The translations under genes were made by a program, and so were the position numbers. The notes below the pieces were generated by a model. The model did not search any database and was not told where the DNA came from. It worked only from the letters and a program-made list of their open reading frames with translations. A DNA stretch of 64,000 nucleotides, from NCBI GenBank assembly GCA_031216915.1, contig CM062296.1, positions 663,153,838 through 663,217,837 of the forward strand, given 5' to 3'. This document shows positions 24,125 through 37,166 of this stretch, piece after piece (position 1 is the first letter of the stretch; every line of letters begins with the position of its first letter). This DNA is from Pictodentalium vernedei (Eukaryota; Mollusca; Scaphopoda; Dentaliida; Dentaliidae).

Positions 24125-25700
24125 ATTGATCTATATATTGTCCCTTGAATGCAACATGGCACCATCTGCAATTGCAGATGGTGCCTTGTTTCACCCAAGG
24201 GACAATATAATATAGATATCAAAGAGATGTGGTTCCTTACTGATTTTATGACACTGCATGTATGTGGGGTGCTTAGGAATCTTCTTGATTCAGAGATGAG
24301 AAGTAAATTGAATTCAAGTACTTTTCAGGATGTGATGGCGGTAAGGGGGGGGGGGGGGGGGGTTGGGGTAACTGGGGGAGGAGAAGAGATCAGGTACTTT
24401 TCAAAGATAAAACAATTTCAAGCACTAGTCAAGGAAGGGGCCAAAACTCAAGAACTTTTCATATGAGTGGAAACCCTGACACTGGATTAAAGATCCAGCC
24501 CTTGCAATTCAGAAAATTTGCCTCGGCAATTAAAATGCTGAGGCAAAAGCAGTTTGCTTCAGCGAAAATACAGTTTGCCTCAGCACTTTTTATAAATCAA
24601 AATTTTAATTCTAAATAAGCCCGAGTAGTGTGGATGCAATTAAATTACAGGGTGTTTCCAATCTTCATAGAGGGAAAAAAATTTGTTAAATAATGCTTCT
24701 TCACCGGTAAATGTTAGGTATGGACTCAGTGTTGAAAGAAGAGCATAATTTACTATCCATGTAAGCTCTAGAATTTCTTTATTTTGACTGACACTTTTTT
24801 AAACTAAAATGCTTCTCAAAGTTTGTTCAGTGGAATGCTGCATGTAGCAGGATACAGGAAAAGAAAAAAATTCTAGTTCACCCCCACCAATCCGCCCCCA
24901 GCCTCAATCTGCACCCACCCTCCTCCGTCATTGTTTTAACTTTATTTGATCTGCAGTCAAGGTACAAATGGCAGCTGTGTCAAATTTATCTTCAGAAAGG
25001 CTCGGCTGTAAATTTCCAGGCAGTCACTGATGAGAGAACTTTCAGATTGGTGGCACAAAAGAGTCCCATCCAACAACAAATCTGGGAGACTTAATAACAT
25101 TTATGACGTCATTTGACAGAGCAGTAGAGATGGATTGTCCATGCTGATGCAGTATTGACCTATCCTGCTCCTCTTATTAAAATAATATCCTATAACAATA
25201 AAATTATTTTCTACCAACTGAACACAGTGCATTGTATTTGCCAGTTTTACAGCCCATTTTAAAATGTTTGCCTCAGCAGTGTTTTTGCTGAGGTAAAACA
25301 ATTTTACATCAGCTTTTGCCTCGGCACTGCTGAATGCTGACGCCAATTTCAAGGGCTGAAGATCACAGGTTGGATTCAGACTTGCCTCATCTGCTTTCTT
25401 ATCCTTGGGCAAGATACCAATTTCTGCAACGGTGTTGCATTGTGTGTAGGTAAACAGCATGATGAAGGTACACTTGCCTTCAAACAATGCTATCCCTGCT
25501 TGTTTCAGGTTAGTAAGCTGAACTGCCACACAGTATGACCCTCGCTGATGGAAGTGTTGTTAACTCTAAAAATGTTGAGATTGTTCCTAAGCAGCAATGG
25601 ATAGTAAATGAAAGTGTCAATGACACTGTAGCTTAACTTGTGTGTTGCGTTTGATGAAAAGGATAATGTTCAATGTTTATGAAAGGATTATGAAATAAGA
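24125..25700 (+). repeat. 1-kb module, copy 3 (starting at its hairpin)
   Basis: It begins exactly at the hairpin (24129-24217), the most symmetric copy in the window: ATCTATATATTGTCCC at the left is inverted at the right with centre GCAATTGC. A poly-G run lies at 24346-24361. The hAT-like element at 24496-25358 splits it. Confidence 0.65.
24496..25358. mobile_element. Non-autonomous hAT-like DNA transposon (863 bp)
   Basis: The ends are inverted: CAGCCCTTGCAATT at the left, AATTTCAAGGGCTG at the right. Several internal TTTGCCTC(A/G)GCA motifs stand in both directions. AAGATC flanks both sides (24490-24495 and 25359-25364), and removal restores the module sequence GGATTAAAGATCACAGG. hAT elements usually make 8-bp duplications, so the family is tentative. 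No transposase. Confidence 0.65.
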
Positions 25701-27898
25701 CAAGAATTGTGATAATTGGGAATATGTTCATTTCTGTTCCCTGTATGCTATGTTTTTGATAAAAAATAATATGAGGTGTACACTGTACTAAAGAGCTGAG
25801 GGGTGGGTTAATATGTTTGTTTGTTTGTTGGTGGTTAAAGTCACATACTTATGCACCATGACTAATCGTGACACAACATGGAGATGAAGTCAAGTTTAGT
25901 CAATCGTTGATCAACATGTTGCCCATTTTAGAGGACTTTCACCCCAAGCATTGGTGACTGGGTCCTATTTTACTAGTAAAGCGGAACTGGTTTACCACAG
26001 TAAACAAGTGCTGCTTACTTCCCGGGGTTCCCATGGGGATGTGGGTTAATATGACCTCACAGTTAATGTATGTGGCCCTCACAGTTAACGTATATCAACA
26101 AAAGTTACAAAGTTACAGTGAAATTATTCCAAAACAAGTCATCCTATCAAGTTACATTGAAATCCCTTCATAAATACAGCCTGTAGACTGTGCTAAAGGT
26201 TTTCGGACTTCGGGCCCCTGAAGCCGTCAGTTTCCCAATTGCGTCCAAAGGGGACGTTCTCATCTAGACATTATATGAAGTCAACCTACCAAGTTACAAT
26301 GAAATCCCTTCATAAATATGACCTGTAGACTGTGCTAAAGGTTTTTGGGCTTTGGGCTTGGGCAGCCATCATGGCTGAATGATCGCAACCAAAAGGGGAC
26401 ATTCTCATCCCCTGGAGCTGTCACAATTGACCAATCACGACCAAAAGAGGATGTCATCATCTAGGCATTATATGGAGTCAACCTAACAAGTTACAATGAA
26501 ATCCTTCCATAAAAACGACCTACAGACTATGCTAAATGTTTTTAGGCTCGGGCAGCCATCAAGTCTGACTGATCGCGACCAAAAGTGGACATTCTCATCT
26601 AGACATTATTTAGAGTCATCCTACCAAGCTACAAAGAAATCCCTTCATAATTATGACCTGTAGACTGTTCTAAAGGTTTTCGGGCTTCGGGCCCCTGTAG
26701 CTGTCACAATCGTGTCCAAAAGGGGACGTTCTCATCTAGACATTATATAAAGTCAAACCTACCCAGTTACAATGAAATCCTTTCATAAATGTGACCTGTA
26801 GACTGTGCTAAAGGTATTCAGGCTTCGGGCAGCCATCATGGTTGAATGATTGCAACCAAAAGGGGACATTCTCATCTGGAGTGATCCTACGAAGTTACAC
26901 TGAAATCCCTTCATAAATATGACCTGTAGACTGTGCTCAAGGTTTTCGGGCTTCGGGCACCTGTAGCCATCACAGCTGACCAATCACGACCAAAAAGGGA
27001 TGTCATCATCTAGGCATTATATGGAGTCAACCTAACAGGTTACAATGAAATCCTTCCATAAATATGACCTTTTGCCTATGCTAAAGGTTTTTGGGCTCAG
27101 GCACCCATCAAGGCTAAATGATCGCGATCAAAATGGGACGTTCTCATCTAGACATTATTTGGAGTCATCCTACCAAGTAACAATGAAATCCCTTCATAAA
27201 TATGACCTGTATACTGTGCTAAAGGTTTTTGGGCTTCGGGTCCCTGTAGCCGTCACAGTTGCCCAAACAGGAACAAAAGGTGACTTTCTCCTCTAGACAT
27301 TGTATGAAGTCAACCCACCAAGTTAGAATGAGATTCCTTAACAAATATGACCTGTAGAGTGTGCTAAAGGTTTTCGGCTCGGGCAGTCGTCGGTTGGCAG
27401 ATCACGCCCAAATGGGGAAATTCTCATCTAGAGATCATAAGGAGTCGATCATCATTCCAAGTTACAATGAAATCCCTCCATATTAAACATGACCTGCAGA
27501 CTGTGCTAAAAGTTTTTGGGTTTCAGGCTTGGGCAGCCATCACGGTTGATAGATCATGCCAAAAAAGGGAACGTTCTCATCAAGGCATTATACATAGGCA
27601 TCCTACCAAGTTACAATAAAATCCCTTCATAATTACGACCTGTAGACTGTGCTAATGGTTTTCGGGTTTTGGCATCGGGCAACCATACCAGTTGCCCGAT
27701 CGCGGCCAAAAGGGGACGTTCTCATCTAGACATGACACCAAACCAGCATATGAAATTTCGTGACGATCAGACAAGAACTGCAGGGTGTAGCCCGTGCTAA
27801 AGGAAAATGTGAAGAGACTCACAGACTAACAGACTTCCGCACGCGTGATGGCAATAGCTTATCTTGACTTTGTCAAGTTAAGCCAAAAATAGGCTGAT
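25700..27898 (+). repeat. 145-bp satellite array C with element 3' end
   Basis: Same satellite and same terminal hairpin as at 11891-14410. From about 27000 to the end it matches 13520-14410 closely; upstream units are fewer, some lost by internal deletions (e.g. around 26409). A SINE is inserted near the left edge (25815-26040). Confidence 0.75.
25815..26040 (-). mobile_element. SINE-like insertion with (AAAC)n tail
   Basis: It is flanked by a perfect 12-bp duplication GTGGGTTAATAT (25803-25814 and 26041-26052). On the minus strand the tail reads CACCAACAAACAAACAAAC, preceded by GCATAAGTATGTGAC, which matches the 3' tail of the SINE at 3985-4309. The 5' body is different, so this is a distinct family sharing the 3' tail, presumably that of its partner LINE. 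Confidence 0.7.
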
Positions 27899-27939
27899 GA
27901 AATTGTCAGATGTGTACCCATATGCACAACTAGTAGAAA

Positions 27940-28174
27940 ATTTGGGGGCACGGTGACGCTGTGTACAAAGGCGTACTGCACGTCGATGGTGCACCTGTCT
28001 TCAACCAATGCTAACCCTGCTTGTGTGGAGTTGGAATGTTGAGGAGCTGACAGTTGCTCGCCGTTGCTCGGTGGTTCTCTCCGGGTACTCCGGCTTCCTC
28101 CACCCGTAAAACTGTCACGGTCATGGTTAGCCATTGTGCAGAAATATGTGACCTTAAAACACCAATAAATAAAA
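27940..28174 (+). mobile_element. 5'-truncated SINE (duplicate of the 14462 copy)
   Basis: It has the same truncation point and the same 12-bp flanking duplication AACTAGTAGAAA (27928-27939 and 28175-28186) as at 14462. The two are copies of one insertion event carried by segmental duplication. Confidence 0.85.
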
Positions 28175-28186
28175 AACTAGTAGAAA

Positions 28187-28870
28187 GCTGTATGATGGAG
28201 GGCCACCACGGATGCCGACATTATGTACACCATACATGGTATGGGTACATACAGAAATGGATTGGAGGAGTGTCTAATTTGATGGATAAAGGGTTAATAT
28301 CTCCAGATCAAATTATCAGATTTACATAAAAAACTATACAGCACAGCACATCAGTAACCTGAATAAATATATAAAGTAACATGACAATTGGATTGATATT
28401 TTTTGAGTTATCTCATGCCATAGGGATTGGTGGAATTTTCAATTTGAAGGATAAAGGGTTAATATCTCAGGATCAAATTATCAGATTTACACCCAAAACT
28501 ATACAGCTTGGCACATCAGTAACCTGAATACAAACAGAAAGTAACTTGACAATCCAAGCAATATTTTTCAAGTTATCAAATGCCAAAGGGATTGGAGAAA
28601 TTTTCAATTTGAAGGATAAAGAGTTAATATCTCAGGATCAAATTATCAGATTTACACTAAAAACTATACAGCTCGGCACATCAGTAACCTGAACACAAAT
28701 ATAAACTAACTTGACAATCCAAGCAATATTTTTCATGTTATCGAATGCCAAAGAAATGGATACGGACGGACAGATGGATAGACAGACGGACAAAGGATGG
28801 ACGAACAACGGATGGCCACCCCGGATGCCGGCATTATGTGTACCATACATAGTATGGGTACACATAAAAA
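28187..28870 (+). mobile_element. 165-bp minisatellite element, short copy
   Basis: It has the same ends as 14709-16058 but only about three core units. The right side has ACGGACGGACAGATGG and the hairpin near 28836-28868. Confidence 0.7.
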
Positions 28871-29900
28871 TGAAACAAATTCCAAGTGCATCAAGGACAA
28901 TAACTCCGACAAATATACTCTGAATGACTCCTGCATTGAATATGGTCTATATATCAAGTTGAACCCAAATAAGCAAAATGTTTGTACAGTAAAAAAGTTT
29001 TATTTACAGCTACTTCGTATGCATGCATATCAGAATTTGTGATGTCAGCAAAAATATTATGACGGCAATTCCTATCAAGAACACAGGTGCATCATCTATG
29101 ACAACATACCAAACAAATCACTTTCATGGTTTACCACTCATATCAGAGAATCAAATTCAAGAACTATTTAAGCACTTTTTAGGGACTCTGACCACAAGTT
29201 TTAATGACAGTTATAATTTTCATATGAACATTCAACACCTTGAACAACACAATTTCAACCTTGAGGACCTGATTTCTGGAAAACACAACAAGCTTAATCT
29301 ATATATTGTCCCTTGAATGCAACATGGCACCATCTGCGCCTTGTTTCAGCTAAGGGACAATATAATATAGAGATCAAAGAGATGCGGTTCCTAACTCATT
29401 TTATGACACTGCATGTATGTGGGGTCCAAAGGAATCTTCTTGTTTCCGAGGTGAGAAGTAAACTGAATTCAAGTACTTTTCAGGGGGTAAGGAAAGAAAC
29501 TCAAGAACTTTTCATATGAGTGGGAAACCTGACACTGGATTTAAAATCATGTGCTTGATTCAGACTTCCCTCTTCTGCTTTCTTATCCTTGGGCAAGATT
29601 CCAAGTTGGGGCACAGTGGTGCAGTATGCTTAGGCATACAGCATGATGGTACACCTGCCTTCAACCAATGTTAACCCTGCTTGTGCCAGGCTAGTAAGCT
29701 GAAATGACACACAGTATGACACTGGCTGATAAAAGTGTTCTCAATTACATAAATTTTGAGACTGCTCCTAAGCTGCGATGGATGGTAAAATGAAAGTGTC
29801 AATAACACTAGCTTAATTGTCTGTGTGTTGTGTTTGATGAAAAGCATAATGTTCAATGTTTATGAAAGGATTATGAATAAGACAAGAATTGTGATAATTG
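28871..29900 (+). repeat. 1-kb module, copy 4
   Basis: It is almost identical to 16059-17080, including the same shortened hairpin loop (CATCTGCGCC) at 29297-29370, so the two share a recent ancestor. Confidence 0.7.
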
Positions 29901-31842
29901 GGAATATGTTAATTTCTGTTCCCTGTATGCTATGTTTTTAATAAAAATAATATGAGGTGTACACTGTACCAAAGAGCTGAGGGGTGGGTTAATATGACCT
30001 CACAGTTAATGTATGCAGCCCTCACAGTCATGTCAATGAAAGTTACCAAGTTACAGTGAAATTATTCCAAAACGAGTCATCCTATCAAGTAACATTGAAA
30101 TCCCTTCATAAATATGGCCTGTAGACTGTGCTAAAGGTTTTCGGGCTTCAGGCCTGTGTAGCCATGACGGTAGACTGATTGTAACTAAAAGGGGACGTCC
30201 TCATCTCGACATTATACCGAGTCATTCTACTAAGTTACAATGAAATCCCTTCACAAATACGACATGTAGTCTGTACTAAAGTTTTTCGGGTTTTGGGCTC
30301 GGGAAGCCATCATGGTTGAATGATCACGACCAAAAGGGGGCATTGTCATCTGGGCATAATCTGGAGTGATCCTACGAAGTCACAATGAAATCCCTTCATA
30401 TGTATGACCTGTAGAGTGTGCTCATGGTTTTCGGGCTTCGGGCCCCTGAAGCCATCACAGTTGACCTATCACGACCAAAAGGGGGGTTGTCATCATCTAG
30501 GGATTATATGGAGTCAACCTAACAAGTTACAATGAAATCCTTCCATAAATACGATCTATAGACAATGCTAAAGGTTTTTGGGTTTGGGGGGCTTAGGCAG
30601 CCATCAAGCCAGAATGATCGCGACCAAAAAGGGACGTTCTCATCTAGACATTATTTGGAGTCATCCTACCAAATTACAATGAAATCCCTTCATAAATATG
30701 ACCTGTAGACCGTGCTAAAGGTTTTTGGACTTCGGGCCCCTGGAGCTGTCACAATTGACCAATCACGACCAAAAGGGAATGTCATCATCTAGGCATTATA
30801 TGGAGTCAACCTAACAAGTTACAATGAAATCTTTCCATAAATACAACCTATAGACTATGCTAAAGGTTTCTGAGCTCAGGAAGCGATCAAGGCTGAATGT
30901 TCTCGACCAAAAAGGGGCATTCTCATCTAGACATTATTTGGAGTCATCCTACCTAGGTACAATGAAATCCCTTCATAAATATGACCTGTAGACTGTGCTA
31001 AAGGTTTTTGGGCTTCGGACCCCTGTAGCCATCACAGTTGCCCAATCGTGTCCAAAAGGGGATGCTCTCATTTAGACATTATATGAAGTCAACCTACCAA
31101 GTTACAATGAAATCCCTTCATAAACATGCCCTGAAGACTGTGCTAAAGGTTTCCAGGCTTTGGGCTCGGGCAGCCATCATGGTTGAATGATAGCAACCAA
31201 AAGGGAACATTCTCATCTGAGCATCATCTGGTGTGATCCTACGAAGTTACAATGAAATCCCTTCATAAATATGACCTGTAGACTGTGCTCAAGGTTTTCG
31301 GACTTCGGGCACCTGTAGCCGTCACAGTTGACCAATCATGACCAAAAGGGGATGTCATCATCTAGGCATTATATGGAGTCAACCTAACAAGTTACAATGA
31401 AATACTTCCATAAATACGACCTATAGACTATGCTAAAGGTTTTTGGGCTCGGGCAGCCATCACGGCTTAATGATCGCGATCAAAAGGGGACGTTCTCATC
31501 TAGACATTATTTGGAGTCATCCTAACAAGTTACAATGAAATCCCTTCATAAATATGACCTGTAGACTGTGCTAAAGGTTTTCGGGCCCCTGTAGCCGTAA
31601 CAGTTGCCTAATCACGTCCAAAAGGGGACATTCTCATCTAGACATTATATGAAGTCAACCTGCCAAGTTACAATAAAATCCCTCCATAAATATGATCTGC
31701 AGACTGTGCTAAATGTTTTTAGGTTTAGAAATTTCGTGACGATCAGACAAGAGCTACAGGGTGTAGCCTGTGCCAAAGGAAAATTTGAACACGCGTGATG
31801 GCAATAGCTTATCTTGACTTTGTCAAGTTAAGCTAAAAATGA
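29900..31842 (+). repeat. 145-bp satellite array D with element 3' end
   Basis: Matches 17080-19012 nearly unit for unit. It retains a short stretch (31608-31640) missing from array B. Confidence 0.75.
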
Positions 31843-32830
31843 AACAAATTTTCAAGTCCATAAAGGACAATAACTCTGACAAAAATACTCTGAATACCAC
31901 ATGCATCAAAAATGGTCTACACATCGAGGAGAATTCTGGACGTTTGAAAGGGGAGTTCAAAGAAATTGGAAAAAAATGTACAGTAATACCGATTTGAACA
32001 AACTTGGATCGCCATGTGGTGGGGAACATATCTACCACATTTGATTAAAGTTAATCTACTTGGTTTACAAGAGAAACAAAGCATACAAATTTCACAAAAA
32101 GTGCAAGTTTTTGTAAGTTATCTCCACTTTAGGAGGACGAAATAGGGCATGACACACATACTTGATGCACAAACATTTGGCGCAGTATCAAACACTTATT
32201 CACATTTAAACAAAAAAATTACAACTTTGGTAATTTGGAGCCATAAAGCAACTTTTGGGCTTGCCAAAGGAGCCCAAATATGGACACAGAAACTTGACTT
32301 GAACAAACTTGAATACATATGAGTGAAACATGCCATATGCCAAAAGTCAACACTTTCTATATGAGGACACATTGCATGAATTTCATAAAAATTACAAGTT
32401 TTATATCAATTACACAAAAAGGTTTTTCCCCCACGTTATTTCACATTGGGGAGCCAAAAATCAGGCATGTCACACATATTTTGATGCAGTAACATTTGCT
32501 GCAGAGTAAACAACCAAGTCAAATCAAAACAGAAAAATATTTTCCAAAATGACAACTTTTGGAGCCCTAAGGCAACTTTCTGGCTCCCAAATGAGCCCAA
32601 ATATGGATGCAGAAACATGATATCGGCAAACTTTAATCTACATGAGCAACTTCTATTGGATAAACTTGGGAGTCCAACAAAGATAAGATATGACAAGTTT
32701 GGTTGAATCTGGACGAGTGGTCCTGAAGAGGACGGAAATGCAAAACCTAACAGATGGCAGATGGGTGACTCAATAACACCCAGTGTTGGCAATAGCTCTT
32801 GCTGACTTTTCAATCAGGTGAGATAAAAAC
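31843..32830 (+). mobile_element. 0.8-1.0-kb repeat element, copy 2
   Basis: As at 19013-19803 but with the extra unit (AACAACCAAGTCA to CTGGACGAGTGG, about 32508-32722) that copy 1 lacks. Confidence 0.6.
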
Positions 32831-32837
32831 TAATACC

Positions 32838-33072
32838 TTCACCCTTTGAACCCTGGTGGTATCTTCCATGCCAGTTAAATGGCAGAAATTGGAAGAGTCC
32901 ATATCCATTATTTGGGGGTTGAGCAATTAATATTTTGAACGTGCAGCCTGATGGTTGCATGTTGAAAATATTAATTGTTCTACCACACACTTAGTAGCCA
33001 TCCTACTTAATGAAATTAGGACGTATCGTGTTGCTGGACCAGAAAAGCAGTCTCTCGTGTTGAAAGAGTTAA
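32838..33072. mobile_element. piggyBac-like palindromic MITE, copy 2
   Basis: The left end TTCACCCTTTGAACCC has lost its TTAA; the right end TGTTGAAAGAGTTAA keeps it. The internal hairpin CAATTAATATTTTGAACG...AAAATATTAATTG carries an extra GTGCAGCCTGATGG stem region. Confidence 0.55.
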
Positions 33073-35160
33073 AGGCATAGAATAATTTCTACCTTATATT
33101 TGAAGGCTAGAGAACCCTGCATTTACCCAAAGAAGCAAAATGTATGTACAGTAAATAATTTTATTAAAAGTTCCTTGGCATGCGATACATATCAGAATTT
33201 GTGCTGTCAGCAAAACAATTATGACGGCAATTCCTATCAAGAACACAGGTTCATCACATATGACAACATACCAAACAAACCAAACTCAGGGTTTAGGCCA
33301 TACAAAGTTGATTGTCTGTTTCTCAGGCCATTTTTTCCAAAAAAGCATGTGGGTGGGCGTTCTTTTTTTTTTATTTTTATTTTCTCCCCGAGAGGTTGTT
33401 TGTGGTAATTCTACCTCCACCCAAACGCCTGGTGGACCACGCAAAATTTCGCAAATATATTGGTTATTCACCATAGGGGTGATGGGTCATAAATGAAGTG
33501 GTGTTTGAATGTTTGTTTTTTCAGTAAAACGTGAAAATTATGACACAGGACGAAACGCCTCGTGGGTGAAACATCTCTGGATGAAACGTCTCTGGGACAA
33601 ATCAAATGTCGAAGTGCCAACTTTCACAGATTTATTTTACCAAAAAAAAAAAAAAATCCTTTCACAACCTGCCTAATAAAATCGTGAATCGCAATTTTTC
33701 CCCATTATATTCAAAATTATCACAACCCATTTGAACGGGCAGTTCATCCATAAATCATATTTTTCGGAAATCTGAAAATGAAATACAAAACAAATGTTTG
33801 CATGTTTTTATTATCCAATTCGACCACACATACCTGCCTATATGCGATTTATTTTCAACTATGGCTGTTACTTTTATATCAAGCAACGGTTACTATTAGT
33901 TATCCAATTATCCTGCATCTCAAATGCATTTATTTAAATTAACTGGGAAACCCGTAACGGTTTCAAATAACAGTACACAAATTCCCAATGACGGCCATTT
34001 ACAATACAAATGTTACTAAAAATAAATGCCAGGAGACTGTGTTCCATTCAACATAGCACCTGATTTTGCAGACTTTCTGAGGATTGGTGCGAATCAAACG
34101 TGGTGCGAATCGACCATTCCCCTTTGTGACTGTTTGTTGTCAAGCTGAAAGACACCTTCCTTCTTGCGGTCATTATGACTTACCTTTTACAGAATAAAAC
34201 ACTTTCTGTCGTGAATATTGCTAAAACCCACCCACTTTATTAAAGAATGATGTAGAAAAAGCTTGAAGTGTGTTAATTTAAAATTTGTGAACGCATCGAT
34301 ATCGATTTACTGAAATGAGCACAATATCTCAATTTTTTTTTAAAGATTTTTTGGTGTCATAAAAAGGTTGCATGCACACCAAAAATGACCATGCGCGTGG
34401 GCCTGAGAAACAGAGGTTCTTTTTTTATGGCCTTAACACTAATATTAGAGAATCAAATTCAAGAACTATTTAAGCAATGTTCAAAGTCTCTGACCACAAT
34501 TTTCAAGGACCACTATACTTTTCAGATGAGCTTACAACACCATGAACACAATTTCAGCCTTGAGGACCTGATTTCTGGAAAACTCAACAAGATCGAAAAA
34601 TGTATTGTCCCTTGAGTGCAGCTAGATGCCACCTGCAATGCTTAAGCATGGCAGATGGTGCCTTGTTGTACCCAAGAGACATTATAAAGATCAAAGAGAT
34701 GTGGTTCCTGACTGATTTTGTGACACTGCATGTATGTGGGGCATGCATCATAAAACTTCTCGTCTCAAGAGGTGAGAAGTAAACTAAATTAAAGTACCTT
34801 TCAAGAAGAGGGGGTAAATCAAGAACTTTTCAAGGTCAAAAACAATTTCAAGAACTGGTCAAGGAAGGGGGGGGGGGGGGTAGAAATTCAAGGACTTTTC
34901 ATTTGAGAAGGAATCCTGATACTGGTCTTCAAATCATGGGTTTGATTCTGACTTGCTGCACCTGCTTTCATATCTTTAGGCAAGACACCAAGTGGGGGCA
35001 CAGTGGTGAAGTATGTTTAAGTATACAGCCTGATGATGGTACACCTGCCTTCAACCAATTCTAACCCTGTTTGTGCCAGGCGGTTAAGCTGGTCTGCCAC
35101 AAAGTATGACCCTGGCTGATGAAAAAATTTTGAGACTGCAGCTTAGCTGTGATGGATGGA
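33073..35160 (+). repeat. 1-kb module, copy 5 (split by a transposon)
   Basis: The module is interrupted at GGGTTTA/ACACTAAT by the Harbinger-like element 33296-34432. The hairpin (34602-34690) and SINE-like part follow. A poly-G run lies at 34867-34880. Confidence 0.65.
33296..34432. mobile_element. Non-autonomous PIF/Harbinger-like DNA transposon (1137 bp)
   Basis: Both ends begin GGCCATA and share TGTTTCTCAGGCC (33318-33335 and, inverted, 34398-34413). The flanks are TTA on both sides (33293-33295, 34433-34435); removing the element and one TTA restores GGTTTAACACTAAT exactly as in the uninterrupted copy at 40497. A TTA/TAA duplication is the Harbinger signature. No transposase frame; the interior holds AACGCCTCG/AACATCTCTGG/AACGTCTCTGG repeats near 33560-33600. 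Confidence 0.8.
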
Positions 35161-36165
35161 AGAAAATGAAACGAAGGACAATAACTCGGACAAAAATACT
35201 CTGAATACCCCCTGCATTGAATATGGTCTACAGATCAAGTAGAACCTAAATAAGCAAAATGTTTGAACAGCAAAAAGTTTTATTTACAGCTACTTGGTAT
35301 GCATGCATATCAGAATTTGTGATATCAGCAAAAATATTATGACGGCAATTCCTATCAAGAACACAGGTTCATCATATATGGCAACATACCAAACAAACCA
35401 CTTTCATGGTTTACCACTCTTATCAGATAAGCAAATTCAAGAACTATTTAAGCACTTTTTAGGGACTCTAACCACAAGTTTTAAGGACAGTTATAACTGT
35501 CATATGAACATATAACACCTTGAACAACACAAACAATTTCAACCTTGAGGACCTGATTTCAACAAGCAACCTGATTTGACCTGATACAAGCTTAATCTAT
35601 ATATTGTCCTTTGAGTGCAACACGGCACCATCTGCAATGCAGATGATGCCTTGTTTCAGCCAAGGGACAATATAATATCGAGATCAAAGAGATGCGGTTC
35701 CTAACTCATTTTATTACACAGCATGTATGTGGGGTCCTTAGGAATCTTCTTTTTTCCGAGGTGACATGTAAATTGAATTCAAGTACTTTTCAGGGGGTAA
35801 GGAAGGGGGAAGAGATCAAGTACTTTTCAAGGATAAAACAATTTCAAGCACTTGTCAAGGAAGGGGGCCGAAATTCAAGAAGTTTTCATATGAGTGGGAA
35901 CCCTGACACTGGATTTAATATCACGGGCTTGATTCAGACTTCCCTCTTCTGCATTCTCATCCTTGGGCAAGATTCCATGTTGGGGCACAGTGGTGCAGTG
36001 TGCTTAGGTATACAGCATGATGGTACACCTGCCTTCAACCAATGTTAACCCTGCTTGTGCCAGGCTAGTAAGCTGAAATGACACAGTATGATGCTGGCTG
36101 ATAAAAGTGTTCTCAATTACATAAATTTTGAGACTGCACCTAAGCTGCGATGGATGGCAAAAAAA
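35161..36165 (+). repeat. 1-kb module, copy 6
   Basis: Nearly complete; hairpin at 35595-35680 with loop CAATGCAGATG. It runs directly into the 0.8-kb element, with no 145-bp satellite between, unlike copies 1 and 4. Confidence 0.65.
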
Positions 36166-37158
36166 TGAAACAAATTTTCAAGTCCATAAAGGACAATAAC
36201 ACTGACAAAGATACTCTGAATACCACCTGCATCAAAAATGGTCTACACATCAAGGAGAATTCTGGACCTTTGAAAGGGGAGTTCAAAGAAATTGGAAAAA
36301 AATGTTCAGATATACCGATTTGAACAAACTTGGATCGCCATGTGGTGGGGAACATATCTACCACATTTGATTAAAGTTAATCTACTTGGTTTACAAGAGA
36401 AACAAAGCATACAAATTTCACAAAAAGTGTAAGTTCTTGTAAGTTTTCTCCACTTTAGGAGTATGAAATAGGGCATGATACACATACTTGATGCACAAAC
36501 ATTTGGCGCAGTATCAAACTCTAAGTCACATTTAAACAAAAAAAATTACAACTTCGGTAATTTGGAGCCATAAAGCAACTTTTGGGCTTGCCAAAGGAGC
36601 CCAAATATGGACACAGAAACTTGACTTTAACAAACTTGAATGCATATGAGTGAAACATGCCATATGCCAAAAGTCAACACTTTCTATATGAGGACACATT
36701 GCATGAATTTCATAAAAATTGCAAGTTTTGTATCAATTACACAAAAAGGTTTTTCCCCCACGTTATTTCACATTGGGGAGCCCAAAATCAGGCATGTCAC
36801 ACATATTTTGATGCAGTAACATTTGCTGCAGAGTAAACAACCAAGTCATATCAAAACAGAAAAATATTTTCCAAAATGACAACTTTTGGAGCCCCAAGGC
36901 AACTTTCTGGCTCCCAAATGAGCCAAAAAATGGATGCAGAAACATGACATCAGAAAACTTTAATCTACATGAGCAACTTCCATTGGATAAACTTAGGAGT
37001 CCAACAAAGATAATATATGACATGTTTGGTTGGATCTGGGCAGGTAGTCCAGAAGAAGAGGACGGAAATGCAAAACCTAACGGATGCAGATGGGCGACTC
37101 AATAACACCCAGTGTTGGCAATAGCTCTTGCTGACTTTTCAATCAGGTGAGATAAAAA
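36166..37158 (+). mobile_element. 0.8-1.0-kb repeat element, copy 3
   Basis: Same as 31843-32830, including the extra unit. Confidence 0.6.
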
Positions 37159-37166
37159 CTAATACC

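Noticed and set aside
25101-25529. 142-codon frame
   Set aside because: It spans the right end of the hAT-like element and its flank; no protein would be expected to cross that border.
33221-33496. 91- and 102-codon frames at the left end of the Harbinger-like element
   Set aside because: They cross the transposon border and have no transposase motif.
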